Source: Prosapia bicincta (lineage: Eukaryota; Arthropoda; Insecta; Hemiptera; Cercopidae). From it: a DNA stretch of 64,000 nucleotides. How positions within the stretch are numbered: the first letter of the stretch is position 1; each line of letters opens with the position of its first letter. Shown here piece by piece: positions 33,020 through 45,500 of this stretch. The position numbers were made by a program, and so were the translations under genes. The notes under the pieces were generated by a model. That model was not told the origin of the DNA and ran no database searches. It saw only the letters and a program-made list of their open reading frames with translations. The DNA is taken from NCBI GenBank assembly GCA_036971475.1, contig JBAIZL010000008.1, positions 35,821,240 to 35,885,239 of the forward strand, in the 5' to 3' direction.

Positions 33020-33021
<2 letters not shown>

Positions 33022-33088
<67 letters not shown>
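33022..33088. repeat. (TA)n microsatellite
   Basis: Follows the right end of foldback copy B. Confidence 0.95.
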
Positions 33089-33092
<4 letters not shown>

Positions 33093-33095
33093 TGA

Positions 33096-33298
33096 TATAT
33101 TACTATTGTAAATACTTTTATCCACCACTAAGTGCAATAATTTTATTACCTTGGTAGGTGTTAAAATCTTGATATTTTACGTTGTCCATTATTTTTAAAA
33201 TTATTGCACTTGGTGATAAAAGTATTTACAATAGTAATATATCAACTTCATAAAGTCAGTGCAACGGAAAAATAATGGACAACGTAAAATATCAATAT
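33096..33298. repeat. Two interlocked inverted repeats
   Basis: The first pair of arms is about 33099-33157 and 33193-33248 (AAATACTTTTATC, ACTATTGTAAATA). The second is about 33171-33197 and 33269-33295 (GATATTTTACGTTGTCCATT). The arms alternate (A B A' B'), so both cannot form simple hairpins at once without a pseudoknot-like arrangement. Flanked on both sides by (TA)n. Confidence 0.75.
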
Positions 33299-33299
<1 letters not shown>

Positions 33300-33391
<92 letters not shown>

Positions 33392-33393
33392 TA
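33300..33393. repeat. (TA)n microsatellite, interrupted
   Basis: TA runs broken by ACATATATATGTATAT. Confidence 0.94.
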
Positions 33394-33549
33394 ATACATT
33401 ATTATATTATTCATTCCTGATGATGTTGGTACTGTTTATCAACGAAAAGCTTTGAATATAAATAAATAAATATTCTTGTATTTGAATAAATGATGTTGTT
33501 TTAGATGATTAAACAAGAAAACATATTATATATATATATATATATATAA
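33394..33549. mobile_element. Truncated family 2 element (copy C), ending in (TA)n
   Basis: Single arm with the hammerhead-like motif at 33413-33457. The 3' side ends AAGAAAACATAT and runs into a short (TA)n at 33524-33549, the same junction as copies A and B. Confidence 0.55.
33413..33457 (+). ncRNA. Hammerhead-like motif, family 2, solo copy C
   Basis: ATTC (helix I), CTGATGA (33417-33423, perfect core), T, helix II GTTGGT with ATCAAC, GAA, palindrome AAGCTT, cleavage-site base T, GAAT pairing with ATTC. Downstream sequence follows the family 2 arm (TATTCTTGTATTTGAA, later AACAAGAAAACATAT into TA repeats), so this is a truncated, single-armed copy. Confidence 0.5.
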
Positions 33550-33877
33550 TTAAATCAAGGAAACTAAATATGTTAATACTAAAATAAAAATTCTGTTCAT
33601 ATTTTTTAAAGGGCATACAGCAGTAAAAGGAGTCCAAACAAGTTGAATGAAATGAGTTAAGAAAGTAAGTAAATGCAATTCCATGATATTTGAATAGATG
33701 GCGTATTAAGGGCATGCCAAGGTGAATCTGCTACAAGCACTGTGTTACAATAAAACACTCATGACTGTGGTAGGAGCTCACCGCAACTGACGAGGGGATC
33801 TATATTCACGTCGCACGAAATGCATCTTGATGTAATAGATACGGAGACGAGCTAAATTAACCTGTCTTACACCCTGT
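33550..33877. other. Unassigned DNA
   Basis: No feature recognised before the 195-bp satellite. Confidence 0.4.
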
Positions 33878-35190
33878 GAAAAATATCACCCTTGTCGCTC
33901 CGACTTAACATTCTAGTACTGTTGATGGTGTGCAGTTAACCTTGCTTTGGGACCAGGTCCAAAGGCTTAGTGCACTGGCACTCTATGAGCCATCCGTAGA
34001 GCTGTCAGGATAATTAACCTGTTGCACGACTGGTAGGGGTCCTATCTAACGGCTTGCTTTCTGAGAACGGTTGAAAAATATCACCCTTGTCGCTCCGACT
34101 TAACATTCTAGTACTGCTGATGGTGTGCAGTTAACCTTGCTTTGGAACCAGGTCCAAAGGCCTAGCGCACTGGCACCGTATGAGCCATCCGTAGAGCTGT
34201 CAGGATAATTAACCTGTTGCACGACTGGTAGGGGTCCTATCTAACGGCTTGCTTTCTGAGAACGGTTAAAAAATGTCACCCTTGTCCCACCGACTTAATA
34301 TTCTAGTACTGCTGATGGTGTGTAGGTAACCTTGCTTTGGAACCAGGTCCAAAGGCCTAGCGCATTGGCACCGTATGAGCCATCCGTAGAGCTGTCAGGA
34401 TAATTAACCTGTTGCACGACTGGTAGGGGTCCTATCTAACGGCTTGCTTTCTGAGAACGGTTAAAAAATGTCACCCTTGTCGCTCCGACTTAACATTCTA
34501 GTACTGCTGATGGTGTGTAGGTAACCTTGCTTTGGAACCAGGTCCAAAGGCTTAGTGCACTGGCACCCTATGAGCCATCCGTAGAGCTGTCAGGATAATT
34601 AACCTGTTGCACGACTGGTAGGGGTCCTATCTAACGGCTTGCTTTCTGAGAACGGTTAAAAAATGTCACCCTTGTCGCTCCGACTTAATATTCTAGTACT
34701 GCTGATGGTGTGTAGGTAACCTTGCTTTGGAACCAGGTCCAAAGGCTTAGTGCACTGACACCCTATGAGCCATCCGTAGAGCTGTCAGGATAATTAACCT
34801 GTTGCACGATTGGTACGGGTCCTATCTAACGGCTTGCTTTCTGAGAACGGTTAAAAAATGTCACCCTTGTCGCACCCACTTAATATTCTAGTACTGCTGA
34901 TGGTGTGGAGTTAACCTTGCTTTGGAACCAGGTTCAAAGGCTTAGTGCACTGACACCCTATGAGCCATCCGTAGAGCTGTCAGGATAATTAACCTGTTGC
35001 ACGATTGGTACGGGTCCTATCTAACGGCTTGCTTTCTGAGAACGGTTAAAAAATGTCACCCTTGTCGCACCCACTTAATATTCTAGTACTGCTGATGGTG
35101 TGTAGGTAACCTTGCTTTGGAACCAGGTCCAAAGGCTTAGTGCACTGGCACCCTATGAGCCATCCGTAGAGCTGTCAGGATAATTAACCT
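33878..35190. repeat. 195-bp satellite (about 6.7 copies)
   Basis: The marker CAGGATAATTAACCTGTTGC starts at 34005, 34201, 34396, 34591, 34786, 34981 and 35176: spacing 196 once, then 195. Two sub-variants differ at CGCTCCGACTT versus CGCACCCACTT and at ACTGGTAGGGG versus ATTGGTACGGG. The last copy breaks off after AATTAACCT. No ORF. The length is in the range of many arthropod satellites. Confidence 0.96.
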
Positions 35191-36096
35191 CTCAGATATA
35201 AACAGCAAGAGCAAATTGTTGGTGTTATTTTGTGAAAAACTTTAAATAATATTTAAATTTTGAAAACTTTACACTCGAAGAGTTTGGCTTTATCATGTTA
35301 ATATGTTTACTCCTCTTGTATAAAGAAAAAGGAATTATGCATAGTCTTTTTAAAATTGAGGACTTAAGGTTTGAAGTAAACGCGCTATAGGAGGGGTTGT
35401 TAACGTTTGGCATTCAGGATGGGGAGTTGATAGAACCGGGTGGAATTTGCATACTAAAATGAAGAAATTCTCTCTTTCCCACGAGACGAGGAAAGGATTC
35501 GTGGAGTTAGTGTTTCTATATGGTAGGGTAGATATTTTTCCCTAGCTTATGTATTTCCAGAAGAAGAATTCAAGTCGCCAGGCTAGTATTTCTCCTAACA
35601 GACACACATACAGGAGGAAGGTATATGGAATAAATGTTATAAATAGAAACCAGAGGCTTTCATAAAATACTAAAACATTAAATCTTTAAAGTAAAGTAAT
35701 GTGTATAATACGAAACGTTCGTTAAATTCTCTGTTATTTTCTTTTTACGCTGGAGCTGCTCAAGTAACTCACTGATGCAGTAGTGAGCTCTTCTCTCCGT
35801 TCTCTATATATACCAAGAGTTTCGTACCATGGAACCCTCACCATGGCACTCTGAAATTATATTCTTTAAACGCTCCAACCCTTTCAGATTGCTGCACAGA
35901 GGGCCAAGCAGTCTGTCCATACGGGCTTGAGCACTTGCATGTTTACCAGCAATTTATTGTAGGAGCTCACCTCAGAATACCGACCTATGAGCCACATTAA
36001 GACTATCTGTACTGGATCTCTTGATCATCTCTTTTTTTCATACGGGGGATTGCAGGTCCATATAGCATCCAGCGTTAGACCTTGTTTTATCACCTC
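35191..36096. other. Unassigned DNA between satellites
   Basis: Mixed composition. A segment at 35760-36040 is less AT-rich (ACCATGGAACCCTCACCATG dyad near 35827) but has no recognised coding content. Confidence 0.4.
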
Positions 36097-39000
36097 TTTG
36101 CTGCAAAGGACGAGTTGCCCATTTATTATGAGGTCAGCTTTGCTCTCACCCTTATTGTAAATATAACGAGCTGCCTAGCTTTCATTAGCTTTTTGCGCGA
36201 CAGTCTCTCACGCTGCCCAGGGGTTTCCTGCAAAGCATAAGTTACCCATTTATTACGAGGTCAGCTTTGCTCTCACCCTTATTGTAAATATAACGAGCTG
36301 CCTAGCTTTCATTAGCTTTTTGCGCGACAGTCTCTCACGCTGCCCAGGGGTTTCCTGCAAAGCATAAGTTACCCATTTATTACGAGGTCAGCTTTGCTCT
36401 CACCCTTATTGTAAATATAACGAGCTGCCTAGCTTTCATTAGCTTTTTGCGCGACAGTCTCTCACGCTGCCCAGGGGTTTCCTGCAAAGCATAAGTTACC
36501 CATTTATTACGAGGTCAGCTTTGCTCTCACCCTTATTGTAAATATAACGAGCTGCCTAGCTTTCATTAGCTTTTTGCGCGACAGTCTCTCACGCTGCCCA
36601 GGGGTTTCCTGCAAAGCATAAGTTACCCATTTATTACGAGGTCAGCTTTGCTCTCACCCTTATTGTAAATATAACGAGCTGCCTAGCTTTCATTAGCTTT
36701 TTGCGCGACAGTCTCTCACGCTGCCCAGGGGTTTCCTGCAAAGCATAAGTTACCCATTTATTACGAGGTCAGCTTTGCTCTCACCCTTATTGTAAATATA
36801 ACGAGCTGCCTAGCTTTCATTAGCTTTTTGCGCGACAGTCTCTCACGCTGCCCAGGGGTTTCCTGCAAAGCATAAGTTACCCATTTATTACGAGGTCAGA
36901 TTTGCTCTCACCCTTATTGTAAATATAACGAACTGCCTAGCTTTCATTAGCTTTTTGCTAGACAGTCTCTCACGCTGCCTAATGGGTTCCCTGCAAAGGA
37001 TGAGTTGCCCATTTATTTTAAAGGTCTGTTTTGCTCTCTCCCTTTTTGTACATATAACGAGCTGACCTATATTCATTAGCTTTTTGCGAGACAGTCTCTC
37101 ACGCTGCCTAATGGGTTCCCTGCAAAGGATGAGTTGCCCATTTATTTTAAAGGTCTGTTTTGCTCTCTCCCTTTTTGTACATATAACGAGCTGACCTATA
37201 TTCATTAGCTTTTTGCGAGACAGTCTCTCACGCTGCCTAATGGGTTCCCTGCAAAGGATGAGTTGCCCATTTATTTTAAAGGTCTGTTTTGCTCTCTCCC
37301 TTTTTGTACATATAACGAGCTGACCTACATTCATTAGCTTTTTGCGAGACAGTCTCTCACGCTGCCTAATGGGTTCCCTGCAAAGGATGAGTTGCCCATT
37401 TATTTTAAAGGTCTGTTTTGCTCTCTCCCTTTTTGTACATATAACGAGCTGACCTATATTCATTAGCTTTTTGCGAGACAGTCTCTCACGCTGCCTAATG
37501 GGTTCCCTGCAAAGGATGAGTTGCCCATTTATTTTAAAGGTCTGTTTTGCTCTCTCCCTTTTTGTACATATAACGAGCTGACCTATATTCATTAGCTTTT
37601 TGCGAGACAGTCTCTCACGCTGCCTAATGGGTTCCCTGCAAAGGATGAGTTGCCCATTTATTTTAAAGGTCTGTTTTGCTCTCTCCCTTTTTGTACATAT
37701 AACGAGCTGACCTATATTCATTAGCTTTTTGCGAGACAGTCTCTCACGCTGCCTAATGGGTTCCCTGCAAAGGATGAGTTGCCCATTTATTATAAAGGTC
37801 TGTTTTGCTCTCACCCTTATTGTACATATAATGAGTCGACTTGCTTTCATTAGCTTTTTGCGCGACAGTCTCTCACGCTGCCCAAGGGTTTGATGCAAAG
37901 GATGAGCTCTCCATTTATTATTAGATCTTGCTCTCACTCTTTTCGTAAATATAATAAGTCGACTAGCTTTCATTACCCTTTTGCGCGACAGTCTCTCGCG
38001 CTGCCCAAGGGTTTGCTGCAAAGGACGAGCTGCCCATTTATTATGAGGTAAGTTTTGCTCTCTCCCTTATTGTAAATATAAGTAGCTGACTAGCTTTCAT
38101 TAGCTTTTTGCGCGACAATCTCTCACGCTGCCCAAGGCTTTGCTGCAAAGGACGAGCTGCCCATTTATTATGAGGTTAGATTTGCTCTCTCCCTAATTGT
38201 AAATATAACTATCTGGATAGCTTTCATTAGCTTTTTGCGCGACAGTCTCTCACGCTGCCCAAGGTTTTGCTGCAAAGGATCATTTGCGCATTTATCATGA
38301 GAACTTGCTCTCTCCCTTATTGTAAATATAAGAAGCTGACTAGATTTCATTAGCTTTTACCGCTCCGGTCTCTCACGCTTCCCAGGGTTTGCTGCAAAGG
38401 ACGAGCTGCCCATTTATTATGAGGTTAGATTTGCTCTCTCCCTAATTGTAAATATAACTATCTGGATAGCTTTCATTAGCTTTTTGCGCGACAGTCTCTC
38501 ACGCTGCCCAAGGTTTTGCTGCAAAGGATCATTTGCGCATTTATCATGAGAACTTGCTCTCTTCCTTATTGTAAATATAACTATCTGGCTAGCTTACATT
38601 AGCTTTTTGTGCGACAGACTCTCACGCTGCCTATGGTTTTGCTGCAAAGGATGAGTTGCCCATTTATTATGAGGTTAGATTTCGCTCTCCCTTATTGTAA
38701 ATATAACTATCTGGCTAGGTTTCATTAGCTTTTTGCGCGACAGTCTCTCACGCTGCCCAAAGTTTTGCTGCAAAGGATGAGTTGCCCATTTATTATGAGG
38801 TCAGTTTTGCTCTCTCCCTTATTGTAAATATGAGGAGCTGACTAGCTTTCTGTAGCTTTTTGCGCGACAGTCTCTCACGATGTCCAAGGTTTAGGTGCAA
38901 AGGACGAGCTACCCATTTATTAGGAGATCAGTTTTGCTCTCTCCCTTCTTGTACATATAGGTAGCTAACTAGCTTTCATTAGCTTTTTGCGCGACAGTCT

Positions 39001-41910
39001 TTCACGCTGCCCAAAGTTTTGCTGCAAAGGATGAGTTGCCCATTTATTATGAGGTCAGATTTGCTCTCTCCCTAATTGTAAATATAACTATCTGGATAGC
39101 TTTCATTAGCTTTTTGCGCGACAGTCTCTCACGCTGCCCAAGGTTTTGCTGCAAAGGATCATTTGCGCATTTATCATGAGAACGTGCTCTCTTCCTTATT
39201 GTAAATATAACTATCTGGCTAGCTTACATTAGCTTTTTGTGCGACAGACTCTCACGCTGCCTATGGTTTTGCTGCAAAGGATGAGTTGCCCATTTATTAT
39301 GAGGTTAGATTTCGCTCTCCCTTATTGTAAATATAACTATCTGGCTAGGTTTCATTAGCTTTTTGCCCGACAGTCTCTCACGCTGCCCAAGGCTTTGCTG
39401 CAATGAATGAGTTGCCCATTTATTATGTTGTCAGTTTTTCTCTCCCTTATTGTAAATATAACTATCTGGCTAGCTGTCATTAGCTTTTTGCGCGACAGTC
39501 TCTAACGCTGCCCAAGGTTTTGCTGCAAAGGATGAGTTGCCCATTTATTATTAGGTCAGTTTTCTCTCTCTTTTATTGTAAATATAACAAGCCGACTTGC
39601 TTTCATTAGCTTTTTGCGCGACAGTCTCTCACGCTGCCCAAGGTTTTGCTGCAAAGGATGAGTTGCCCATTTATTATTAGGTCAGTTTTCTCTCTCTTTT
39701 ATTGTAAATATAACAAGCCGACTTGCTTTCATTAGCTTTTTGCGCGACAGTCTCTCACGCTGCCCAAAGTTATGCTGCAAAGGATGAATTGCCCATTTAT
39801 TATGAGGTTAGATTTCTCTCTCCCTTATTGTAAATATAACTATCTGGCTAGCTTTCATTAGATTTTTGCGCGACAGTCTCTCACGCTGCCCAATTTTTTG
39901 TTGCAAAGGATGAGTTCTCCATTTTAATGAGATCTTGCTCGCTCCCTTTTTTACAAATATAATGAGTCGACTTGCTTTCATTAGCTTTTTGCGCGACAGT
40001 CTCTCACGAGCCCAAGGGTTTGATGCAAAGGATGAGCTGCCCATTTATTATCAGGTCAGTGTTGCTATCTCCCTTATTGTAAAAAATAACGAGCTGACTA
40101 GCTTTCATTAGTTTTTGCGCGACGGTCTCTCATGCTGCCCAGGGGTTTGCTGCAAAGAATGAGTTGCCCATTTATTATGAGGTCAGTTTTGCTCTCTCCC
40201 TTATTGTAAACATAACGAGCTGACTTGTTTTCATTATCTTTTTGCGCGACAGTCTCTCATGCTGCCCAAGGTTTTGCAGCAAAGGATGAGTTGCCCATTT
40301 ATTATGAGGTTAGATTTCTCTCTCTCTTATTGTAAATATAACCATTTGGCTAGCTTTCATTAGATTTTTGCGCGACAGTCTCTCACGCTGCCCAATTTTT
40401 TGTTGCGAAGGATAAGTTCTCCATTTATTATGAGATCTTGCTCTCTCTCCCTTTTTTGTAAATATAATGTGTCGACTAGGTCTCATTAGCCTTTTGCGCT
40501 ACAGTCTCTCACGAGCCCAAGTATTTGCTGCAAAGGTCGAGCTGTCCATTTATTATGAGGACACTTTTGCTCTCTCCCATATTGTAAATATAACGAGCTG
40601 ACTTGCTATCAGTTGCTTTTTGCGTGACAGTCTCTCACGTGCCCAAGGGCTTGCTGCAAAGGACGAGATGCCCATTTATTATGAGGTCGGTTTTGCTCTC
40701 TCCCTTACTGTAAATATAATGTGTCGACTAGGTTTCAATAGCTTTTTGAGCGACAGTCTCTCACGAGCCGAAGGGTTTGTTGCAAAGGATGAGTTGCCCA
40801 TTTAGTATGAGGTCAGTTTTCTCTCTCCCTTATTGTAAATATAACGAGCTGACTTGCTATCATTTGCTTTTTCCGTGACAAACTCTCACGAGCCCAAGGG
40901 TTTGCTACAAAGGACGAGCTGCCCATTTATTATGAGGTCAGTTTTGCTTTCACCCTTATTGTAAATATAACGAGCTGACTAGCTTTCATTAATTTTTGCG
41001 CGACAAACTCTCACGCTGCCCAAGGGTTTGTTGCAAAGGATGAGATCTCCATTTATTATGAGATCTTGCTCTCTCAATTTTTGTAAATATAATGAGTCGC
41101 CTAGCTTTCATTAGCCTTATGCGCGACAGTCTCTCACGCTGCCCAAGGTTTTGCTGCAAACGATGAGTTGACCATTTATTATGAGGACACTTTTGCTCTC
41201 TCCCTTATTGTAAATATAACGAACTGACTTGCTTTCATTAGCTTTTTGCGCGACAGTCTCTCACGAGCCGAAGGGTTTGCTGTATAGGACGAGCTACCAC
41301 ATTATTATGAGGACACGTTTGCTCTCTCCCTTATTGTACATATAACGAGCTGACTAGCTTTCATTAGCTTTTTGCGCAACAGTCTCTCACGCTGCCCAAG
41401 GGTTTGCTGCAAAGGTCGAGCTGCCACATTATTATGATGATACGTTTGCTCTCTCCCTTATTGTACATATAACGAGCTGACTAGCTTTCATTAGCTTTTT
41501 GCGCAACAGTCTCTCACGCTGCCCAAGGGTTTGCTGCAAAGGTCGAGCTGCCACATTATTATGAGGACACGTTTGCTCTCTCCCTTATTGTACATATAAC
41601 GAGCTGACTAGCTTTCATTAGTTTTTGCGCGACAGTCTCTCACGAGCCGAAGGGTTTGCTGCAATGGACGAGCTGCCACATTATTATGAGGACACGTTTG
41701 CTCTCTTCCTTATTGTATAAACAACGAGCCGACTTGCTTTCATTAGCTTTTTGCGCGACAGTCTCTCACGAGCCCAAGGGTTTGCTGCAAAGGATGAGTT
41801 GCCCATTTATAATGAGGTCAGTTTTGCTCTCTCCCTTACTGTAAATATAACAAGCTGACTTGCTTTCATTAGCTTTTGGCGCAACAGTCTCTCACGCTGC
41901 CGAGGGGTTA
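36097..41910. repeat. 127/129-bp satellite (about 46 copies)
   Basis: Marker TCTCTCACGCTGCC. The first block (about 36100-36960) has 127-bp copies that look identical; the next (about 36966-37750) has 129-bp copies that look identical; the remainder is variable, about 115-130 bp, with many indels. Shared sub-blocks are TTTCATTAGCTTTTTGCGCG and TGCAAAGGATGAGTTGCCCA. The 129-bp block is 43 codons, giving a 377-codon minus-strand frame with a 43-residue period; it ends where the unit length changes and is not called a gene. Confidence 0.96.
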
Positions 41911-42424
41911 GCTGTTGCGGTTGGTATTTTGTTCGAGAGACAAGATAGCGGTGACGTTTGCCAAGACCGCCATAATTCCACTCCCGTATATCTCGTGTAT
42001 GCAGAAGGTAGGGCTTATAGGACGGCCTTGAAAATGAAGTACACCAAAATTTGTTTAACGCGATAAAAAAAAAATCTATACCAAAATGAAACACACAAAT
42101 ACACTTTTAGCCTCACTTAAAATTTACTTGAACTGTTCTTAACTGTGTGCTACAGAACGATCACATATGTGTCACCTTCGTGATAGAACGATTCTGCCAA
42201 ACGGTAATATATTATATGAAGACAAATAAAGTGAAACGTAATTTATATCTGTCAAGCAGTTCCTCACTTTAGGCTCTAATAGGATGGCAAGTATAATGAA
42301 AATACAACTGAAAAAATACAATTATAACCTCAATTTACTTTATTCCAAGTTTCGACACACATGATACTTTAAAATCTAAATGTTTCATAATAAATCAGAA
42401 TTCCTTCTTATACTCTAATATATA
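41911..42424. other. Unique segment after the satellite, with A-rich tail
   Basis: 41911-42070 is not satellite and ends in a ten-A run (about 42065-42074). The frame leading to it reads KVGLIGRP then stop, which has the look of a retroelement or SINE 3' end. I cannot name it. The rest is AT-rich. Confidence 0.25.
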
Positions 42425-42447
42425 TATAAATATAAATAAATAAATAA

Positions 42448-42514
<67 letters not shown>
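42425..42514. repeat. (TA)n microsatellite
   Basis: TA repeat with an AAATAAATAAAT interruption near 42430-42450; it lies about 30 bp before the 102-bp satellite. Confidence 0.93.
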
Positions 42515-42517
<3 letters not shown>

Positions 42518-42543
42518 CAATATTACAATACAACAACACAGTG

Positions 42544-45500
42544 TCCTGTTACGATAGATTTGGTTAAAAAAACTCTCCTAATGTTAGCTAACACGTATGT
42601 TACTGCCTGACTGTGTACATAATGACAGGAACCCCTTCATTTCAGCATCCGGATACGATAGATTTCGTTAGACACTCTCCTAATGTTAGCTAACACGTAT
42701 GTTATGGCATGACTGTGTACATAATGACAGGCACCAATTTACTTCAGCAACCTGTTACGATAGATTTGGTTAGAAACTCTCCTAATGTCAGCTAACACGT
42801 ATGTTACTGCCTGACTGTGTACATAATGACAGGCACCAATTTACTTCAGCAACCTGTTACGACAGATTTGGTTAGAAACTCTCCTAATGTTAGCTAACAC
42901 GTATGTTATGGCATGACTGTGTACATAATGACAGGCACCAATTTACTTCAGCAACCTGTTACGATAGATTTGGTTAGAAACTCTCCTAATGTCAGCTAAC
43001 ACGTATGTTACTGCCTGACTGTGTACATAATGACAGGAACCCCTTCATTTCAGCATCCGGATACGATAGATTTCGTTAGACACTCTCCTAGTGTTAGCTA
43101 ACACGTATATTATTGCATGACTGTGTACATAATGACAGGCACCCCTTCATTTCAGCATCCGGATACGATAGATTTCGTTAGACACTCTCCTAATGTTAGC
43201 TAATACGTATGTTATGGCATGACGGTGTACATAATGACAGGCACCAATTTACTTCAGCAACCCGTTACGATAGATTTGGTTAGACATTCTCCTAATGTTA
43301 GCTAACTCGTATGTTATGGCATGACGGTGTACATAATGACAGGCACCAATTTACTTCAGCAACCTGTTACGATAGATTTGGTTAGAAACTCTCCTAATGT
43401 CAGCTAACACGTATGTTACTGCCTGACTGTGTACATAATGACAGGAACCCCTTCATTTCAGCATCCGGATACGATAGATTTCGTTAGACACTCTCCTAAT
43501 GTTAGCTAACACGTATGTTATTGCATGACTGTGTACATAATGACAGCAACCCCTTCATTTTAGCAACCCGTTACGATAGATTTGGTTAGACACTCTCCTA
43601 ATGTTAGCTAACACGTATGTTATTGCATGACTGTGTACATAATGACAGGCACCCCTTCATTTCAACAACCGGTTACAATATATTTGGTTAGAAACTCTCC
43701 TAATGTCAGCTAACACGTATGTTATTGCATGACTGTGTACATAATGACAGGCACCCCTTCATTTCAGCATCCGGATACGATAGATTTGGTTAGACACTCT
43801 CCTAATGTTAGCTAACACGTATGTTATTGCATGACTGTGTACATAATGACAGCAACCCCTTCATTTTAGCAACCCGTTACGATAGATTTGGTTAGACACT
43901 CTCCTAATGTTAGCTAATACATATGTTATTGCATGACTGTGTACATAATGACAGCAACCCCTTCATTTTAGCAACCCGTTACGATAGATTTGGTTAGACA
44001 CTCTCATAATGTCAGCTAATACGTATGTTATTGCATGACTGTGTACATAATGACAGCAACCCCTTCATTTCAGCAACCCGTTACGATAGATTTGGTTAGA
44101 CACTCTCCTAATGTCAGCTAATACGTATGTTATTGCATGACTGTGTACATAATGACAGCAACCCCTTCATTTTAGCAACCCGTTACGATAGATTTGGTTA
44201 GACACTCTCCTAATGTCAGCTAATACGTATGTTATTGCATGACTGTGTACATAATGACAGCAACCCCTTCTTTTTAGCAACCCGTTACGATAGATTTGGT
44301 TAGACACTCTCCTAATGTCAGCTAATACGTATGTTATTGCATGACTGTGTACATAATGACAGCAACCCCTTCATTTCAGCAACCCGTTACGATAGATTTG
44401 GTTAGACACTCTCCTAATGTCAGCTAATACGTATGTTATTGCATGACTGTGTACATAATGACAGCAACCCCTTCATTTTAGCAACCCGTTACGATAGATT
44501 TGGTTAGACACTCTCCTAATGTCAGCTAATACGTATGTTATTGCATGACTGTGTACATAATGACAGCAACCCCTTCTTTTTAGCAACCCGTTACGATAGA
44601 TTTGGTTAGACACTCTCCTAATGTCAGCTAATACGTATGTTATTGCATGACTGTGTACATAATGACAGCAACCCCTTCATTTTAGCAACCAGTTACGATA
44701 GATTTGGTTAGACACTCTCCTAGTGTCAGCTAACACGTATGTTATGGCATGACGGTGTACATAATGACAGCAACCCCTTCATTTTAGCAACCAGTTACGA
44801 TAGATTTGGTTAGACACTCTCCTAGTGTCAGCTAACACGTATGTTATGGCATGACGGTGTACATAATGACAGCAACCCCTTCATTTTAGCAACCCGTTAC
44901 GATAGATTTGGTTAGAAACTCTCCTAATGTCAGCTAACACGTATGTTATGGCATGACGGTGTACATAATGACAGGCACCCCTTCATTTCAACAACCGGTT
45001 ACAATAGATTTGGTTAGAAACTCTCCTAATGTCATCTAACACGTATGTTATTGCATGACTGTGTACATAATGACAGGAACCCCTTCATTTCAGCATCCGG
45101 ATACGATAGATTTCGTTAGACACTCTCCTAGTGTTAGCTAACACGTATGTTATTGCATGACTGTGTACATAATGACAGGCACCCCTTCATTTCAGCAACC
45201 TGTTACGATAGATTTGGTTAGAAACTCTCCTAATGTCAGCTAACACGTATGTTACTGCCTGACTGTGTACATAATGACAGGAACCCCTTCATTTCAGCAT
45301 CCGGATACGATAGATTTGGTTAGACACTCTCCTAATGTTAGCTAACACGTATGTTATTGCATGACTGTGTACATAATGACAGCAACCCCTTCATTTTAGC
45401 AACCCGTTACGATAGATTTGGTTAGACACTCTCCTAATGTTAGCTAATACATATGTTATTGCATGACTGTGTACATAATGACAGCAACCCCTTCATTTTA

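Larger units (their letters stand above)
32715..33021. mobile_element. Penelope-like foldback element, family 2 copy B
   Basis: The outer arms match copy A at 21840 (TTCATTAAAAGTATTCTTG and TCGGCGAAAAGCTTTGAA). The centre is different: an extra inverted repeat of TAATTATCTAATCTT around TAATATTAATAATTAAG-type sequence. The right end continues ACAAGAAAACATATCACCAT and then enters (TA)n. Confidence 0.65.

Noticed and set aside
34300..34330. Hammerhead core in the 195-bp satellite (CTGCTGATGG)
   Set aside because: No CUGANGA match with proper spacing and no GAAA or helix II partner in the unit.
35705..35725. CGAAACG motif suggestive of a ribozyme 3' part
   Set aside because: No CTGATGA-type core upstream within a plausible distance.
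36888..38021. 377-codon minus-strand frame rich in Arg and Lys
   Set aside because: It exactly follows the 129-bp repeat block and ends where unit length changes; neighbouring copies contain stops.
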